Positions 1-8,715 of a DNA stretch of 38,464 bases are shown piece after piece. A model generated the notes under the pieces. It made no database searches. It was given only the letters and a program-made list of their open reading frames with translations, and was not told the origin of the DNA. The position numbers and the translations under genes are program-made. Each line of letters begins with the position of its first letter. Position 1 is the first letter of the stretch. Source of the stretch: Chloroflexota bacterium (GTDB taxonomy: Bacteria; Chloroflexota; Dehalococcoidia; Lucifugimonadales; Australimonadaceae); the NCBI GenBank assembly GCA_009838965.1, contig VXQP01000095.1, positions 1-38,464 of the forward strand, given 5' to 3'.

Positions 1-70
1 CCCCCATCCTAACCTTCCCCCATCGAGAGGGAAGGGACCAAGCGAGGTTCCTGCCTGCGCAGGAACGACG
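1..70. repeat. Interspersed palindromic repeats R1 and R2
   Basis: Bases 1-40 carry repeat R1, whose core CCTTCCC...GGGAAGG folds back on itself. Bases 48-67 carry R2, a perfect 8-bp stem GTTCCTGC/GCAGGAAC with a 4-base loop. R1 recurs at 1832 and 4254; R2 recurs at 1799, 8481, 8597, 9241 and 14131. They look like REP or degenerate MITE-type elements. The copies were found by eye. Confidence 0.75.
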
Positions 71-105
71 GAGCGGAGCGGCGCAGCGCGCCCCCGGAGG
101 ATGAC

Positions 106-1728
106 GTGGCCAGGGTCCTTGTAGCCGACCCCATCGACGAACTCGGCGTCGCGCGTCTGAAGGCCGCCGGGCATCACGTCGACGTCCGGAAGGGTCTCAG
201 CGAGGACGAGCTGTGCGCCATGGTCGGCGACTACGAAGCGATGGTCGTCCGCAGCGAGACGAAGGTGACCGAGCGCATCATCGAGCACGCGACGAAGATG
301 CTCGGCATCGGGCGCGCGGGCGTCGGCGTCGACAACATCGACGTGGACGCCGCCACGCAGCACGGCATCGCGGTCGTCAACTCGCCGACGGGCAACACCA
401 TCGCCGCAGCCGAGCACGCGTTCGCGCTCATGATCTCGCTTGCCCGCAACATCCCGCAGGCGGACGCCTCGATGCGCCGCAGCGAGTGGACGCGCTCCCG
501 CTTCATGGGCATCGAGCTGCGCGGCAAGACGCTCGGCATCATCGGGCTCGGACGCGTAGGCTCCGAGGTCGCTCACCGGGCGCGCGCTTTCCAGATGCAC
601 GTCATCGCGTACGACCCGTACGTCTCGATGGAGCGGGTGCGCAGCCTCGGCGTCGAGTCTGTCTCGATGGAGTGGCTGCTGCGCGAGTCCGACTTCATCA
701 GCATCCACACGCCGCTCACCTCCGGCACGAAGAGCCTCATCGGTGAGCCGGAGTTCGCGCTGCTCAAGCCCGGCGTCCGCATCGTGAATGCGGCTCGCGG
801 CGGCCTCGTGGACGAGCGCCTGCTGCAGAAAGGGCTCACCGAGGGCAGCATCGGCGGTGCGGCGCTGGACGTGTTCCCGGTCGAGCCGCCACAGGACCTG
901 CCCCTGCGCGAAGAGCAGCGTTCGGTGCTCACGCCCCACCTCGGCGCGTCCACGGAGGAGGCGCAGGTGGAGGTGGCGCTGGAGGTCGTCGACCAGCTGC
1001 TCTCCGTCCTGAGCGGGGGAGCGGCGCAGTACACCATCAACATGCCGTTCGTTCCGCAGGAGGTCATGGAGGCGCTCGGCCCCTACCTGCCCGTCGCGAC
1101 CGCGATGGGACGCCTCGCCATTCAGCTCGCGGACGGCCAGCTGGAGACCGTCGCGGTCCGCGTCGCCGGTGAGATAGCGCACCACGACATCGAGATCCTC
1201 GCGTCGGCGGCGCTGGTGGGCGTGCTCAGCGTCGCCACCGACATGCGGATCAACCTCGTGAACGCGCAGGCGATGGCCCAGGAGCGCGGCATCAGGATCG
1301 TCGAGGAGAAGGACCCCGAAGGCGGCGAGCAGTACCTGAACCTCGTGGGCGTCGAAGTGCGCTCCACCGGCGGGACGGTGTACACCGCAGGAACGTCGGT
1401 ACACGGCACGGTGCACCTGAACCGCCTCAACGACTTCACCCTCGACATGGAGCCGAGCGCGCCCTACATGCTCTTCACGACGCATACGGACCAGCCGGGC
1501 ATGATCGGCAAGGTCGGGACGATAGCGGGCGAGCATGACGCGAACATCTCCTTCATGGAGGTAGGGCGCGCGGCACCGCGCGGCGCGGCCACGATGATCG
1601 TGGGGTTCGACGACCCGGTGACGGACGAGATGCTCAGGGATATCAGGGCTATCGAGGGCATGACCACGGCCCGGCTCGTGACGTACGAGACCTCGGAGCC
1701 GGTGCAGCCTCGTCTGCGGGGGACGTAG
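106..1728 (+). CDS. serA: D-3-phosphoglycerate dehydrogenase
   Basis: Oxidises 3-phosphoglycerate to 3-phosphohydroxypyruvate with NAD, the first step of serine synthesis in the cytoplasm. The 540 residues fit the long bacterial type. In order they show an N-terminal substrate half, an NAD-binding Rossmann segment with GIIGLGRVG near residue 145, the catalytic Arg in ARGGLVDE near 230, the catalytic His in TPHLGAST near 280, an intervening (ASB) domain at about 320-450, and a C-terminal ACT domain beginning near YMLFTTHTDQPGMIGK that normally senses serine. The GTG start at 106 was chosen because GGAGG lies 5 bases upstream; the ATG at 101 is out of frame. The gene stands alone, flanked on both sides by repeats. 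Confidence 0.95.
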   Translation: MARVLVADPIDELGVARLKAAGHHVDVRKGLSEDELCAMVGDYEAMVVRSETKVTERIIEHATKMLGIGRAGVGVDNIDVDAATQHGIAVVNSPTGNTIAAAEHAFALMISLARNIPQADASMRRSEWTRSRFMGIELRGKTLGIIGLGRVGSEVAHRARAFQMHVIAYDPYVSMERVRSLGVESVSMEWLLRESDFISIHTPLTSGTKSLIGEPEFALLKPGVRIVNAARGGLVDERLLQKGLTEGSIGGAALDVFPVEPPQDLPLREEQRSVLTPHLGASTEEAQVEVALEVVDQLLSVLSGGAAQYTINMPFVPQEVMEALGPYLPVATAMGRLAIQLADGQLETVAVRVAGEIAHHDIEILASAALVGVLSVATDMRINLVNAQAMAQERGIRIVEEKDPEGGEQYLNLVGVEVRSTGGTVYTAGTSVHGTVHLNRLNDFTLDMEPSAPYMLFTTHTDQPGMIGKVGTIAGEHDANISFMEVGRAAPRGAATMIVGFDDPVTDEMLRDIRAIEGMTTARLVTYETSEPVQPRLRGT

Positions 1729-1741
1729 GGGGCTGCGAGGG

Positions 1742-1868
1742 CCCTCACCCGCCGCGCAAGCGCTCGACCTCTCCCAGGAGGAGAGGTGGGCTGCGAGCTT
1801 CCTGCCTGCGCAGGAACGACGGGGGCACTCACCCCCATCCTAGCCTTCCCCCATCGAGAGGGAAGGGA
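1742..1868. repeat. Intergenic cluster of repeats R3, R2 and R1
   Basis: Three different palindromic repeats follow serA. R3 (1742-1790) begins CCCTCACCCGCCGCG and contains the stem CCTCTCC/GGAGAGG. R2 (1799-1815) and R1 (1832-1868) follow. R3 recurs near 8424, 14040, 19938 and 25529. Through their hairpins they may help end serA transcription, but no T-tract follows them. Confidence 0.7.
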
Positions 1869-1881
1869 TCAGAGGGCGTTC

Positions 1882-1910
1882 TTGTCCGTGGTCTGGGCGC
1901 GTGCTACGAT
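1882..1910 (+). promoter_or_regulatory. Possible sigma70-type promoter of the nuoE-like operon
   Basis: TTGTCC (1882-1887) and TACGAT (1905-1910) are separated by 17 bases and match the -35 and -10 consensus at 4 of 6 positions each. They lie just downstream of repeat R1 and 44 bases before the NuoE-like start. This is a by-eye match only. Confidence 0.35.
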
Positions 1911-1953
1911 GCGACACACCGTTCGTTAGGAATTTCACGAACAGACGCTGTCC

Positions 1954-2487
1954 ATGACGACGACATCCAGACCGCATGGCGCTCCCGATAACGCATCCTC
2001 CGGCTCCCTGCGCGAGCGTGCGCGCCGGGCGATAGGGGAACAGCCCTCGCCCACGGTCACCATGCTCTCGTCGCTGCTCGCCGCTCAGGATGAGCTGGGC
2101 TACCTCCCGTACGAGGCCGTCGACGAGGTCTCGCTGTGCACCGGTTCCAGCGTCAACGAGGTCTGGGCCGTTGCGTCGTTCTACCCCAACTTCCGGTTCA
2201 CGCCCCCGGCGCGGCACTCGGTCGAGATCTGCTGGGGGCCGACGTGCCACGTTCTCGGGGCGCAGCCCATCCTGCAGGGCCTCGTGAGCCACCTCGGCCT
2301 GGAAGGGGAGGGCGACACGGAGGACGGCAGCATCTCGCTGAAGTACAACACCTGCTTGGGCGTCTGCCCGCACGCTCCGGCGATGAGCTTCGACCACGAA
2401 CTGGCCGGACGCATGTCGCTCGACGAGGCGGTGAGCCGCGTCGAGCGCATCCGGGCGGCCGACAGCGCAGGGGAGCAGCAGGCGTGA
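1954..2487 (+). CDS. NuoE-like 24-kDa [2Fe-2S] subunit
   Basis: A thioredoxin-fold [2Fe-2S] subunit of a NADH-linked redox complex. It probably passes electrons between the flavin subunit and other centres. The 177 residues show an N-terminal helical region (about 20-80) and then the four cluster ligands, C93 and C98 in ICWGPTC and C134 and C138 in CLGVC, in the usual C-x4-C and C-x3-C spacing. The stop overlaps the start of the NuoF-like gene (GTGA), so the two are translationally coupled. No membrane-arm nuo genes are nearby, so it probably serves a soluble NuoEF-containing enzyme, such as the diaphorase unit of a formate-dehydrogenase-like or bifurcating complex, rather than complex I. Confidence 0.9.
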   Translation: MTTTSRPHGAPDNASSGSLRERARRAIGEQPSPTVTMLSSLLAAQDELGYLPYEAVDEVSLCTGSSVNEVWAVASFYPNFRFTPPARHSVEICWGPTCHVLGAQPILQGLVSHLGLEGEGDTEDGSISLKYNTCLGVCPHAPAMSFDHELAGRMSLDEAVSRVERIRAADSAGEQQA

Positions 2488-4265
2488 CGGAGGCGTACGA
2501 GGCCCTTGCGAAGCGCGCCGCGGCGCGCTGGGACGAGCTGCACGCCAGGCCGTGGGTACGCGTCGGCACGGGTCTCATGGGCGAGGCGGTGGGCGCGCTC
2601 GAAGTGCTTTCGGCGCTGCGGGAAGCCATCGAACGAGCGGGCGTCGAAGCGACCATCTCCGAGGTCGGAACGACCGGCCTCTGCTATGCGGAACCGATCG
2701 TGGACGTCCACGTGCCGGACGGCCCGCGCGTGCGCTACGGGAACGTTCGCCCCGAGCAGGTCGAGACCATCGTGCAGCGGCACGTCGTTGGCGGCGAGCC
2801 GGTGACCGACCTTGCGCTCGCCAGCGTCGACTCGAACGTGCCGGGCGTCCCCCGATTCGAGCAACTGCCGATGATGCAGGGGCAGATACGCGTCGCGCTG
2901 CGCAATGCGGGCGAGATAGACCCGACCGACATCGACCAGTACGTCGCGCGCGGCGGCTTCTCCGGGCTGGACAAGGCGCTGTCGTCGCTCACGACGGAGC
3001 AGACGCTCGACGAGATCAAGAACTCCGGCCTGCGCGGTCGCGGCGGCGCGGCGTTCCCCACCGGCGTGAAGTGGGGGTTCCTCGCAGGCAACCCCGCTCC
3101 GCAGAAGTACATCCTCTGCAACTGCGAGGAGGGCGACCCCGGCGCGTTCAACGACAAGACGATCCTGGAGTCGGACCCGTTCACTCTGATCGAGGGCTGC
3201 ATCATCGCGGGCTACGCCACCGGCGCGAGCAACGGCATCGTCTTCATCCGCCACGGGCACGACTCGCCGATAGACCGGACGCGCGCCGCGATACAGGCGT
3301 GTTACGACAACGGCGTGCTCGGGGAAAGCGTCCTCGGCAAGGAGTTCTCGTTCGACATGGAGGTCTCGCTCGTCGGCGAGTCGTACGTTGCGGGCGAGGA
3401 GACGGCGCTGATGGAAGCGGTAGAGGGCAAGCGCTCCATGCCGCGTTTCCGCCCCCCGTTCCCGGCGGCCTACGGTGTGTGGGGGAAGCCGTCCAACATC
3501 AACAACATCAAGACGCTGAGCTACGCGCCGGAGATCGTGCGTCGCGGCGCGGAGTGGTTCGCGGGCATCGGCACGGAGAAGAGCACGGGCACGGCCATCG
3601 CCTGCCTCTCCGGCGACATACGCTACCCCGGCCTCGTCGAGGCGCCGTTCGGCCTGACGGTCCGCGACGTCATCGAGGGGATGGGCGGCGGCGAACCGAC
3701 CGGCAAGGCGCTGAAGTTCCTGCAGACCGGCGGCCCGCTCGGCGGCGTGCTGCCCGCCGAGCAGTTCGACATGGTGCTGGACTTCGACGAGATGGTCGCG
3801 GCGGGCGCGATGTTCGGCTCCGGCGGACTCATCGTCTGCAACGAGGAGCGCTCGGTCGTCGACCTCACGCGCACGCTCGTTGCGTTCGACCAGATGGAGT
3901 CGTGCGGCAAGTGCTTCCCGTGCAGGCTCGGCATGAGCCACATACTCGAGATACTGGAGCGCATCGCGGCAGGGAAGGGGCGCAGCAGCGACATGGAACT
4001 CATGGAGCGCGTCGGCGTGAACATGCGCGGGGGGTCGCTCTGTGGCCACGGCCAGCTGGGCTACAACCCCGTGGCGAGCGCGGTGCGCTTCTTCGGGGGC
4101 GAGTTCGAGACGCAGTTGGAGGAGGGCGCGGGAGCCCTCGCCTCGTTCGTGGGGCCGAAGTCCACGCGGCGCGGTGCGCAGATGTCGGGCGACACGCCGA
4201 CGGCGTCGGTAAAGCCGGACTTCGTGATGCACATCGAGGCTGTGGGGACTTCGCCCCCATCCTAA
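2484..4265 (+). CDS. NuoF-like NADH-binding flavoprotein subunit
   Basis: The FMN and NAD(H)-binding subunit of a NuoEFG-type enzyme, 593 residues from a GTG that overlaps the nuoE-like stop by 4 bases. Residues 1-110 resemble the extra thioredoxin-like domain of HydB/HndC-type NuoF proteins but keep only one Cys (C67 in GLCYAEP), so that [2Fe-2S] site looks lost. The core follows: glycine-rich GLRGRGGAAFPTGVKWGF near 182-199 for nucleotide binding, CNCEEGDPGAFNDK for FMN, and the [4Fe-4S] ligands C474, C477, C480 (ESCGKCFPC) and C520 (GSLCGHG). The C-terminal ferredoxin domain of HydB is missing. The last codons and the TAA stop lie inside interspersed repeat R1, so the tail after about residue 565 may be acquired. 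Confidence 0.92.
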   Translation: MTEAYEALAKRAAARWDELHARPWVRVGTGLMGEAVGALEVLSALREAIERAGVEATISEVGTTGLCYAEPIVDVHVPDGPRVRYGNVRPEQVETIVQRHVVGGEPVTDLALASVDSNVPGVPRFEQLPMMQGQIRVALRNAGEIDPTDIDQYVARGGFSGLDKALSSLTTEQTLDEIKNSGLRGRGGAAFPTGVKWGFLAGNPAPQKYILCNCEEGDPGAFNDKTILESDPFTLIEGCIIAGYATGASNGIVFIRHGHDSPIDRTRAAIQACYDNGVLGESVLGKEFSFDMEVSLVGESYVAGEETALMEAVEGKRSMPRFRPPFPAAYGVWGKPSNINNIKTLSYAPEIVRRGAEWFAGIGTEKSTGTAIACLSGDIRYPGLVEAPFGLTVRDVIEGMGGGEPTGKALKFLQTGGPLGGVLPAEQFDMVLDFDEMVAAGAMFGSGGLIVCNEERSVVDLTRTLVAFDQMESCGKCFPCRLGMSHILEILERIAAGKGRSSDMELMERVGVNMRGGSLCGHGQLGYNPVASAVRFFGGEFETQLEEGAGALASFVGPKSTRRGAQMSGDTPTASVKPDFVMHIEAVGTSPPS

Positions 4266-4290
4266 CCTTCCCCCATCGAGGGGGAAGGGA
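4254..4290. repeat. Repeat R1 overlapping the nuoF-like stop codon
   Basis: Third copy of R1. Its first bases encode the last residues of the NuoF-like protein, and the TAA within the repeat (4263-4265) ends the gene. The CCTTCCC...GGGAAGG hairpin then sits in the gap before the next gene. Confidence 0.75.
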
Positions 4291-4343
4291 CCCGAAGAGG
4301 GGAAGAACCGGATAGAGGGAACAGGGACCGAACCAGGCAGGAC

Positions 4344-7160
4344 ATGGCAGACGAGATCACGATCACGATAGACGGGCAGGAGGTCACGACGACCCCTGGC
4401 ACGATGGTGGTGCAGGCGGCGAACGACGCCGGCATCTACATCCCGTACCTCTGCTATCACCCCGGCATGAAGCCGTACGGCGCGTGCCGCATGTGCGTCG
4501 TCGAGATTGAGGGACAGCGGGGCACGCCCGCATCCTGCACGCTGCCGGTGCGCGACGGCATGGTCGTCAACACGAAGGGCGGCGATGCCGTGCAGGTGCG
4601 GAACACGACGCTCGACCTGCTGCTGTCGGAGCACCCGCACGGATGTCTTACATGCCATCGGATAGACCTCTGCGGCCCGCAGGACATCTGCCTCCGGCAC
4701 GTCGACGTGGTCGACCGGTGCGTGACCTGCCCGAAGAACGAGCGCTGCGAGCTGAAGGACACGACGCGCTTCCACACGCAGGAGCTCGTGTCGCCGCTCA
4801 CGTACCAGTACCGCAACCTGCAGGTGGAGACGAAGGACCCGTTCTACGACCGCGACTACAACCTCTGCATCGTGTGCGCGCGCTGCACGCGGGCGTGCGA
4901 CGAACTGCGGGGCGACGTTGCGATAGGCATGACGGAGCGCGCGGGGCAGGTGCTCGTCGGCACGGTCATGGGCGACTCGCTCCTCGAGTCCGGCTGCGAG
5001 TTCTGCGGCGCCTGCATCGACGTCTGCCCGGTGGGCGCGCTCACCGAGACCGCCTACAAGTGGGAGCGCCCCGCGCGGGTCGAGCAGTCGGTCTGCGCCG
5101 AGTGCCCCGTGGGCTGCACGATGACGTACGAGGTCAACCACTGGGAGCGGGTTGTGCGCGCGGTGCCGGAGCTGAACGCCCCGTCGAACATGGGACAGGC
5201 GTGCTTCAAGGGCAAGTTTGGGTTCGAGTACGTCAACGACAAGCGCCGCATCCGGAAGCCGCTGGTGCGCCGGGACGGCGAGCTGCAGGAGGCCTCGTGG
5301 GACGAGGCCATAGCCGCCGCTGCCGAGGGCTTGGCGCAGCACAGGGGTCCCGCGTTCGCGCTGATGGCGAACCCGCGCAACACGAACGAGGAGCTCTACG
5401 CGGCGCAGAAGTTCGCCCGTGCCGCGATGGGCTCGAACGCCGTCGACGTGGCATCGAACGACCGCCCCGGCATCGTCGAGGGCCTGCAGGACACGTTCGG
5501 CTACTTCGCCGGAACGATGACCACGTGGGAGCTCGCAGACTCCGCCGCCGTGATGGTCGTGAGTGCAAACCTTACTGAAGAACAGAACGTCGTCGGTGTG
5601 CCGATCAAGCGCGCCGTCCGCGCCGGTACGCAGCAGCTCATCGTCATCGATTCACGCGAGGTCGAACTCACGCGCTACGCGTCGCTGTGGCTGAGGCCGT
5701 ACCCCGGCACCGACTCCGTGCTGCTCGGCGGCATGCTGCGCTGCATCGTCGACAACGGGCTGGCGGACATGGAGTTTGTCAACGAACGCGCAGAGGGCTG
5801 GGACGAACTGGTGGCCTGCCTCGAACCGTTCACGCTGGACGCGGTCGCCGCGGAGACCGGCGTGAACGCGGCAAGCATCGAGCAGGCGGCGCGCATCTAC
5901 GCAGAGGCGGCGTCGGCGGCGCTGCTGTTCGGCGGCGACAGCTCGATCGGCGGCACGCGCCGCACGCTCTCGCGGATGGTGGCTGCGCTCGCCGTCGCGA
6001 CGGGGAACGTCGGCAGGCACGGCGCGGGCGTCATGCCGCTGTACCAGGGCGCGAACGCGCAGGGCGCCTTCGACATGGGGGCCTGGGCCGCATCGCTGCC
6101 GGGCCACAACCTGCTGGACGACGCAAGCGCACGCGAGGCTTTCGGCAAGCTCTGGGGCGTTCCCATTCCGGACGAGCGCAACCCGGGCAACCGCAGCATC
6201 TTCACGCGGGCGCGCGATGGCAGCATCAAGGCGATGGTGATGCTGGGCGACCACGTCCACTACGAGGACGGCACGCTCGGCGACGTGATGGGCGGACTCG
6301 ATGCGCTCGAGTTCCTGGTGGCGACGAGCGCGTTCCCGTCCGCGATAACGGAGCGGGCGCACGTCGTCTTCCCCGCCGAGGTGTGGGCCGAGAAGACGGG
6401 CACGTACACCAACATCGAGCGCCGCGTGCAGCCGCTCCGCAAGGTGGCGAAGAACAAGCGCGTCGATTCGCGCAGCGACCTCGACGTGCTCTGCGCGCTC
6501 GCCGCCGCGATGGGCGCGCAGGGGTTCTCGTGGGACGGCCCGGCGCAGGTGCTCGACGAGATAGCGCGGGTCGTACCGGAGTACGCCGGCATCTCGTGGG
6601 AGCGGCTGATGCGGGAGCGGCTGGACATCGTGACGACCCCCAGCGACGAGCCGCAGCCGACGCAGGTGATGTACACGGGCAACGTGCTGACCGGCCTGAA
6701 GTGGCCATGCGCGTCCGAGGACGGGGAGTTGTTCGTCGACCGGTTCCGCCACGGCAAGGCGCGGCTGCAGCCGGTCGCGTGGCACCCGCGTCCCGAGGTC
6801 GACCCGCAGTTCCCGCTCATGCTGGCGCACGGGCGGGTGCTGCTGGAGCTGGGCCGCAAGCCTAACGTGACGGTGGTTGGCAAGCGCAACCGCGTCGAGC
6901 GGGAGGAGCGCTTCGTGCTCAACCCCGTAGACGCCGCTGCCGCCAAACTCGGCGAGGGCGATCCGGCATCGGTGACGACGGCCGACGGCGCCGAGCGGCG
7001 GGGCGTGGTCGCGCTCTTGGACGCCGTGCCCGCGGGCGTGGTGTCGCTGACGACGCTGTTCGGCGAGTTGGCGGTCGAGGTCGACGCGTCGGACCGCCCC
7101 GACCCCATGAACCACATCGCGCGGCTGAACGCCGCGCCGGCCCGTATCACGCCCGTATAG
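4344..7160 (+). CDS. NuoG / formate dehydrogenase alpha-like molybdopterin oxidoreductase
   Basis: A 938-residue iron-sulfur protein of the FdhA/NuoG type. Visible in order are a [2Fe-2S] domain (C37, C48, C51, C65), a His-Cys box (H97, C101, C104, C110), two ferredoxin-type [4Fe-4S] motifs (C175, C178, C181, C185; C218, C221, C224, C228), the molybdopterin-family [4Fe-4S] motif (C251, C254, C258, C287), then the long molybdopterin-binding region and a C-terminal dinucleotide-binding domain near 790-930. In formate dehydrogenases the catalytic Sec or Cys lies just after the NxVD segment. Here that stretch (residues 366-380, VDVASNDRPGIVEG) has no Cys and no in-frame UGA, so formate oxidation is doubtful. 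It is probably the large subunit of a soluble complex with the two preceding proteins. Confidence 0.85.
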   Translation: MADEITITIDGQEVTTTPGTMVVQAANDAGIYIPYLCYHPGMKPYGACRMCVVEIEGQRGTPASCTLPVRDGMVVNTKGGDAVQVRNTTLDLLLSEHPHGCLTCHRIDLCGPQDICLRHVDVVDRCVTCPKNERCELKDTTRFHTQELVSPLTYQYRNLQVETKDPFYDRDYNLCIVCARCTRACDELRGDVAIGMTERAGQVLVGTVMGDSLLESGCEFCGACIDVCPVGALTETAYKWERPARVEQSVCAECPVGCTMTYEVNHWERVVRAVPELNAPSNMGQACFKGKFGFEYVNDKRRIRKPLVRRDGELQEASWDEAIAAAAEGLAQHRGPAFALMANPRNTNEELYAAQKFARAAMGSNAVDVASNDRPGIVEGLQDTFGYFAGTMTTWELADSAAVMVVSANLTEEQNVVGVPIKRAVRAGTQQLIVIDSREVELTRYASLWLRPYPGTDSVLLGGMLRCIVDNGLADMEFVNERAEGWDELVACLEPFTLDAVAAETGVNAASIEQAARIYAEAASAALLFGGDSSIGGTRRTLSRMVAALAVATGNVGRHGAGVMPLYQGANAQGAFDMGAWAASLPGHNLLDDASAREAFGKLWGVPIPDERNPGNRSIFTRARDGSIKAMVMLGDHVHYEDGTLGDVMGGLDALEFLVATSAFPSAITERAHVVFPAEVWAEKTGTYTNIERRVQPLRKVAKNKRVDSRSDLDVLCALAAAMGAQGFSWDGPAQVLDEIARVVPEYAGISWERLMRERLDIVTTPSDEPQPTQVMYTGNVLTGLKWPCASEDGELFVDRFRHGKARLQPVAWHPRPEVDPQFPLMLAHGRVLLELGRKPNVTVVGKRNRVEREERFVLNPVDAAAAKLGEGDPASVTTADGAERRGVVALLDAVPAGVVSLTTLFGELAVEVDASDRPDPMNHIARLNAAPARITPV

Positions 7161-7180
7161 CCGCAGTTAGTGGGAGGAAC

Positions 7181-7930
7181 ATGACGCAAGCGCAGGACCG
7201 TCTGGCGAATCTGCCGCGTGCATACGTGGCGAAGAAGCAGGAAGTGGCGGAAGACCTCTTCCTGATGTGGCTCCGTCCCGATGAGCCGTTCCGCTTCAAG
7301 CCCGGCCAGTACATCACGATAGGGACGGGCGGGATCGAGCGGCCATATTCGATAGCCTCCGCGCCGTACGAGTCCCTCATCGAGCTCTTCATCGAGTACG
7401 TGCTGCCGGAGTATGGCGGGAAGCTCACGCCGTTGCTCTGGAACCTGCACGTGGGGGACTCGGTCTCCATGCGACCGCGCGCCAAGGGGCTGTTCGTCTT
7501 CCAGCCGCAATTCCACCACCACCTCATGCTGGGCACCGTGACGGGCGTCGCGCCGTACGTCAGCATGATCCGCCAGGCGCTGAAGGACAACATCCGCGGC
7601 CACCACTTCTACGTCATGGAGGGTGCCAGTCACCAGGACGAGTTCGTCTACGACTCGGAGCTCCAGCGGCTCGCCGAGCGGCTGCCGGAACTGGTCACGT
7701 TCGTGACAACGGTGAGCCGCCCGCAAGCCGAGCGCAACCGCAGCTGGAACGGCCCCACCGGCAGAGTGAACACGCTCGTCGAGGAGTACATGCAGCGGTG
7801 GAGCTTGCCGAAGGAGGACACCGCCATCTACCTCTGCGGCAACCCCGGCATGATCGAGGACGTGAAGGAGCGCCTCGCCGGTCAGGAGTGGCACCTCTAC
7901 GAGGAGCGCTTCTGGAAGGAAGACGAGTAA
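7181..7930 (+). CDS. Ferredoxin--NADP reductase-like flavoprotein
   Basis: A 249-residue FAD- and NAD(P)-binding reductase that moves electrons between a pyridine nucleotide and a one-electron carrier such as ferredoxin. The FAD motif RPYSIASAP lies at 54-62. The NAD(P)-binding turn is GTVTGVAPYVSMIR near 118-131. The C-terminal YLCGNPGMIEDVKERL near 218-233 is typical of the family. It starts 20 bases after the FdhA-like gene with GGGAGG just upstream, so it is probably the fourth gene of the same operon and a redox partner of the NuoEFG-like complex. The partner is inferred from position only. Confidence 0.85.
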   Translation: MTQAQDRLANLPRAYVAKKQEVAEDLFLMWLRPDEPFRFKPGQYITIGTGGIERPYSIASAPYESLIELFIEYVLPEYGGKLTPLLWNLHVGDSVSMRPRAKGLFVFQPQFHHHLMLGTVTGVAPYVSMIRQALKDNIRGHHFYVMEGASHQDEFVYDSELQRLAERLPELVTFVTTVSRPQAERNRSWNGPTGRVNTLVEEYMQRWSLPKEDTAIYLCGNPGMIEDVKERLAGQEWHLYEERFWKEDE

Positions 7931-7963
7931 ACTGCGGGCGCAGCCGCCTGAAAAGGAGCCGTC

Positions 7964-8413
7964 ATGGAAGTCAAGGAACTCGGTCACGTCGTCCTGTTCG
8001 TCGCGGACGTCGAACGCTCGCGACACTTCTATACGGACGTCCTCGGCTTCAGCGAGATACGGCGCGAGGGCCAGCGTCCGAACACGGCCATGTACTCGAC
8101 GGGGCGTACGCATCACGAGTTGTACCTGATGCAGGTGGGCGAGGACGCGCAGCCCGTTCAGCAGGGGAAGCGGCTGGGCCTCTACCACATCGGCATCAAG
8201 ATCGGGACGACGGACGAGGAGCTGCAGGACGCGCTCGCCGAGCTGCAGGAGGCCGGGGTTCGCGTCGTTGGGCACAACGACCACGGCCACACCCACAGCC
8301 TCTACATCCTCGATCCGGACGGCAACGAGATCGAGCTGTACATCGACGTGCAGCCGGAGACGTGGCGCGAGGAGTTCGCGCGCGAGGTGCCGCTTCGGCC
8401 CGCGCTGCGGTAG
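7964..8413 (+). CDS. VOC-superfamily (glyoxalase/extradiol dioxygenase fold) protein
   Basis: A 149-residue protein made of two beta-alpha-beta-beta-beta units, the fold of glyoxalases and catechol extradiol dioxygenases. Likely metal ligands are H8 in ELGHVVLFV, H75 in YHIGIKI and E124 in EIELYID, placed as in CatE-type dioxygenases. The line LYILDPDGNEIELYID is the usual C-terminal signature. The substrate cannot be read from the sequence. An AAGGAG ribosome site precedes the ATG. It lies 33 bases after the reductase gene, so it may be co-transcribed, but no functional link is evident. Confidence 0.8.
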   Translation: MEVKELGHVVLFVADVERSRHFYTDVLGFSEIRREGQRPNTAMYSTGRTHHELYLMQVGEDAQPVQQGKRLGLYHIGIKIGTTDEELQDALAELQEAGVRVVGHNDHGHTHSLYILDPDGNEIELYIDVQPETWREEFAREVPLRPALR

Positions 8414-8421
8414 GGGTGATC

Positions 8422-8661
8422 CTCACCCGCCGCGCTGTCGCGCGTCGACCTCTCCCAGAGGGCGAGGTGAAGGGGGTGGGGTTCCTGCCTGCACAGGAAC
8501 GTCAGGTGGTTCGACAGGCTCACCATGAGCGGGCGAATCACCGAGAGATTTCTCGGCTCCGCTGCGCTTCGCTCGAAATGACAACAAGGGGGCGAGGTCC
8601 CTGCCTGCGCAGGAACGACGAACTCCCTCCCATCCCATCCTGTACATCCTGTCCATCGATG
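8422..8661. repeat. Intergenic block of at least four repeat families
   Basis: The 300-base gap before mutS is almost entirely repeats. It holds R3 (about 8422-8470), R2 (8481-8500), a segment GTTCGACAGGCTCACC (from 8509), a half copy of the 23851 MITE-like element (8541-8584, GAGAGATTTCTCGGCTCCGC to AAATGACAA), a second R2 (8597-8617), and a short direct repeat CATCCTGT/ACATCCTGT (from about 8636). No gene is visible here. Confidence 0.7.
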
Positions 8662-8715
8662 TTCGAATGCCAGCCCCGCATTCCGTTTGTCGGGTTGGCT
8701 GACTAGAATCCCTCT

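Noticed and set aside
2181-5342. A 1053-residue minus-strand open frame across the nuo-like genes
   Set aside because: It is the Arg/Ala/Val-rich mirror of GC-biased plus-strand genes and matches no domain; the plus strand carries clear NuoE/F/G motifs.
5440-5500. Formate dehydrogenase with selenocysteine
   Set aside because: There is no in-frame UGA and no Cys at the catalytic position; only the family fold is supported.
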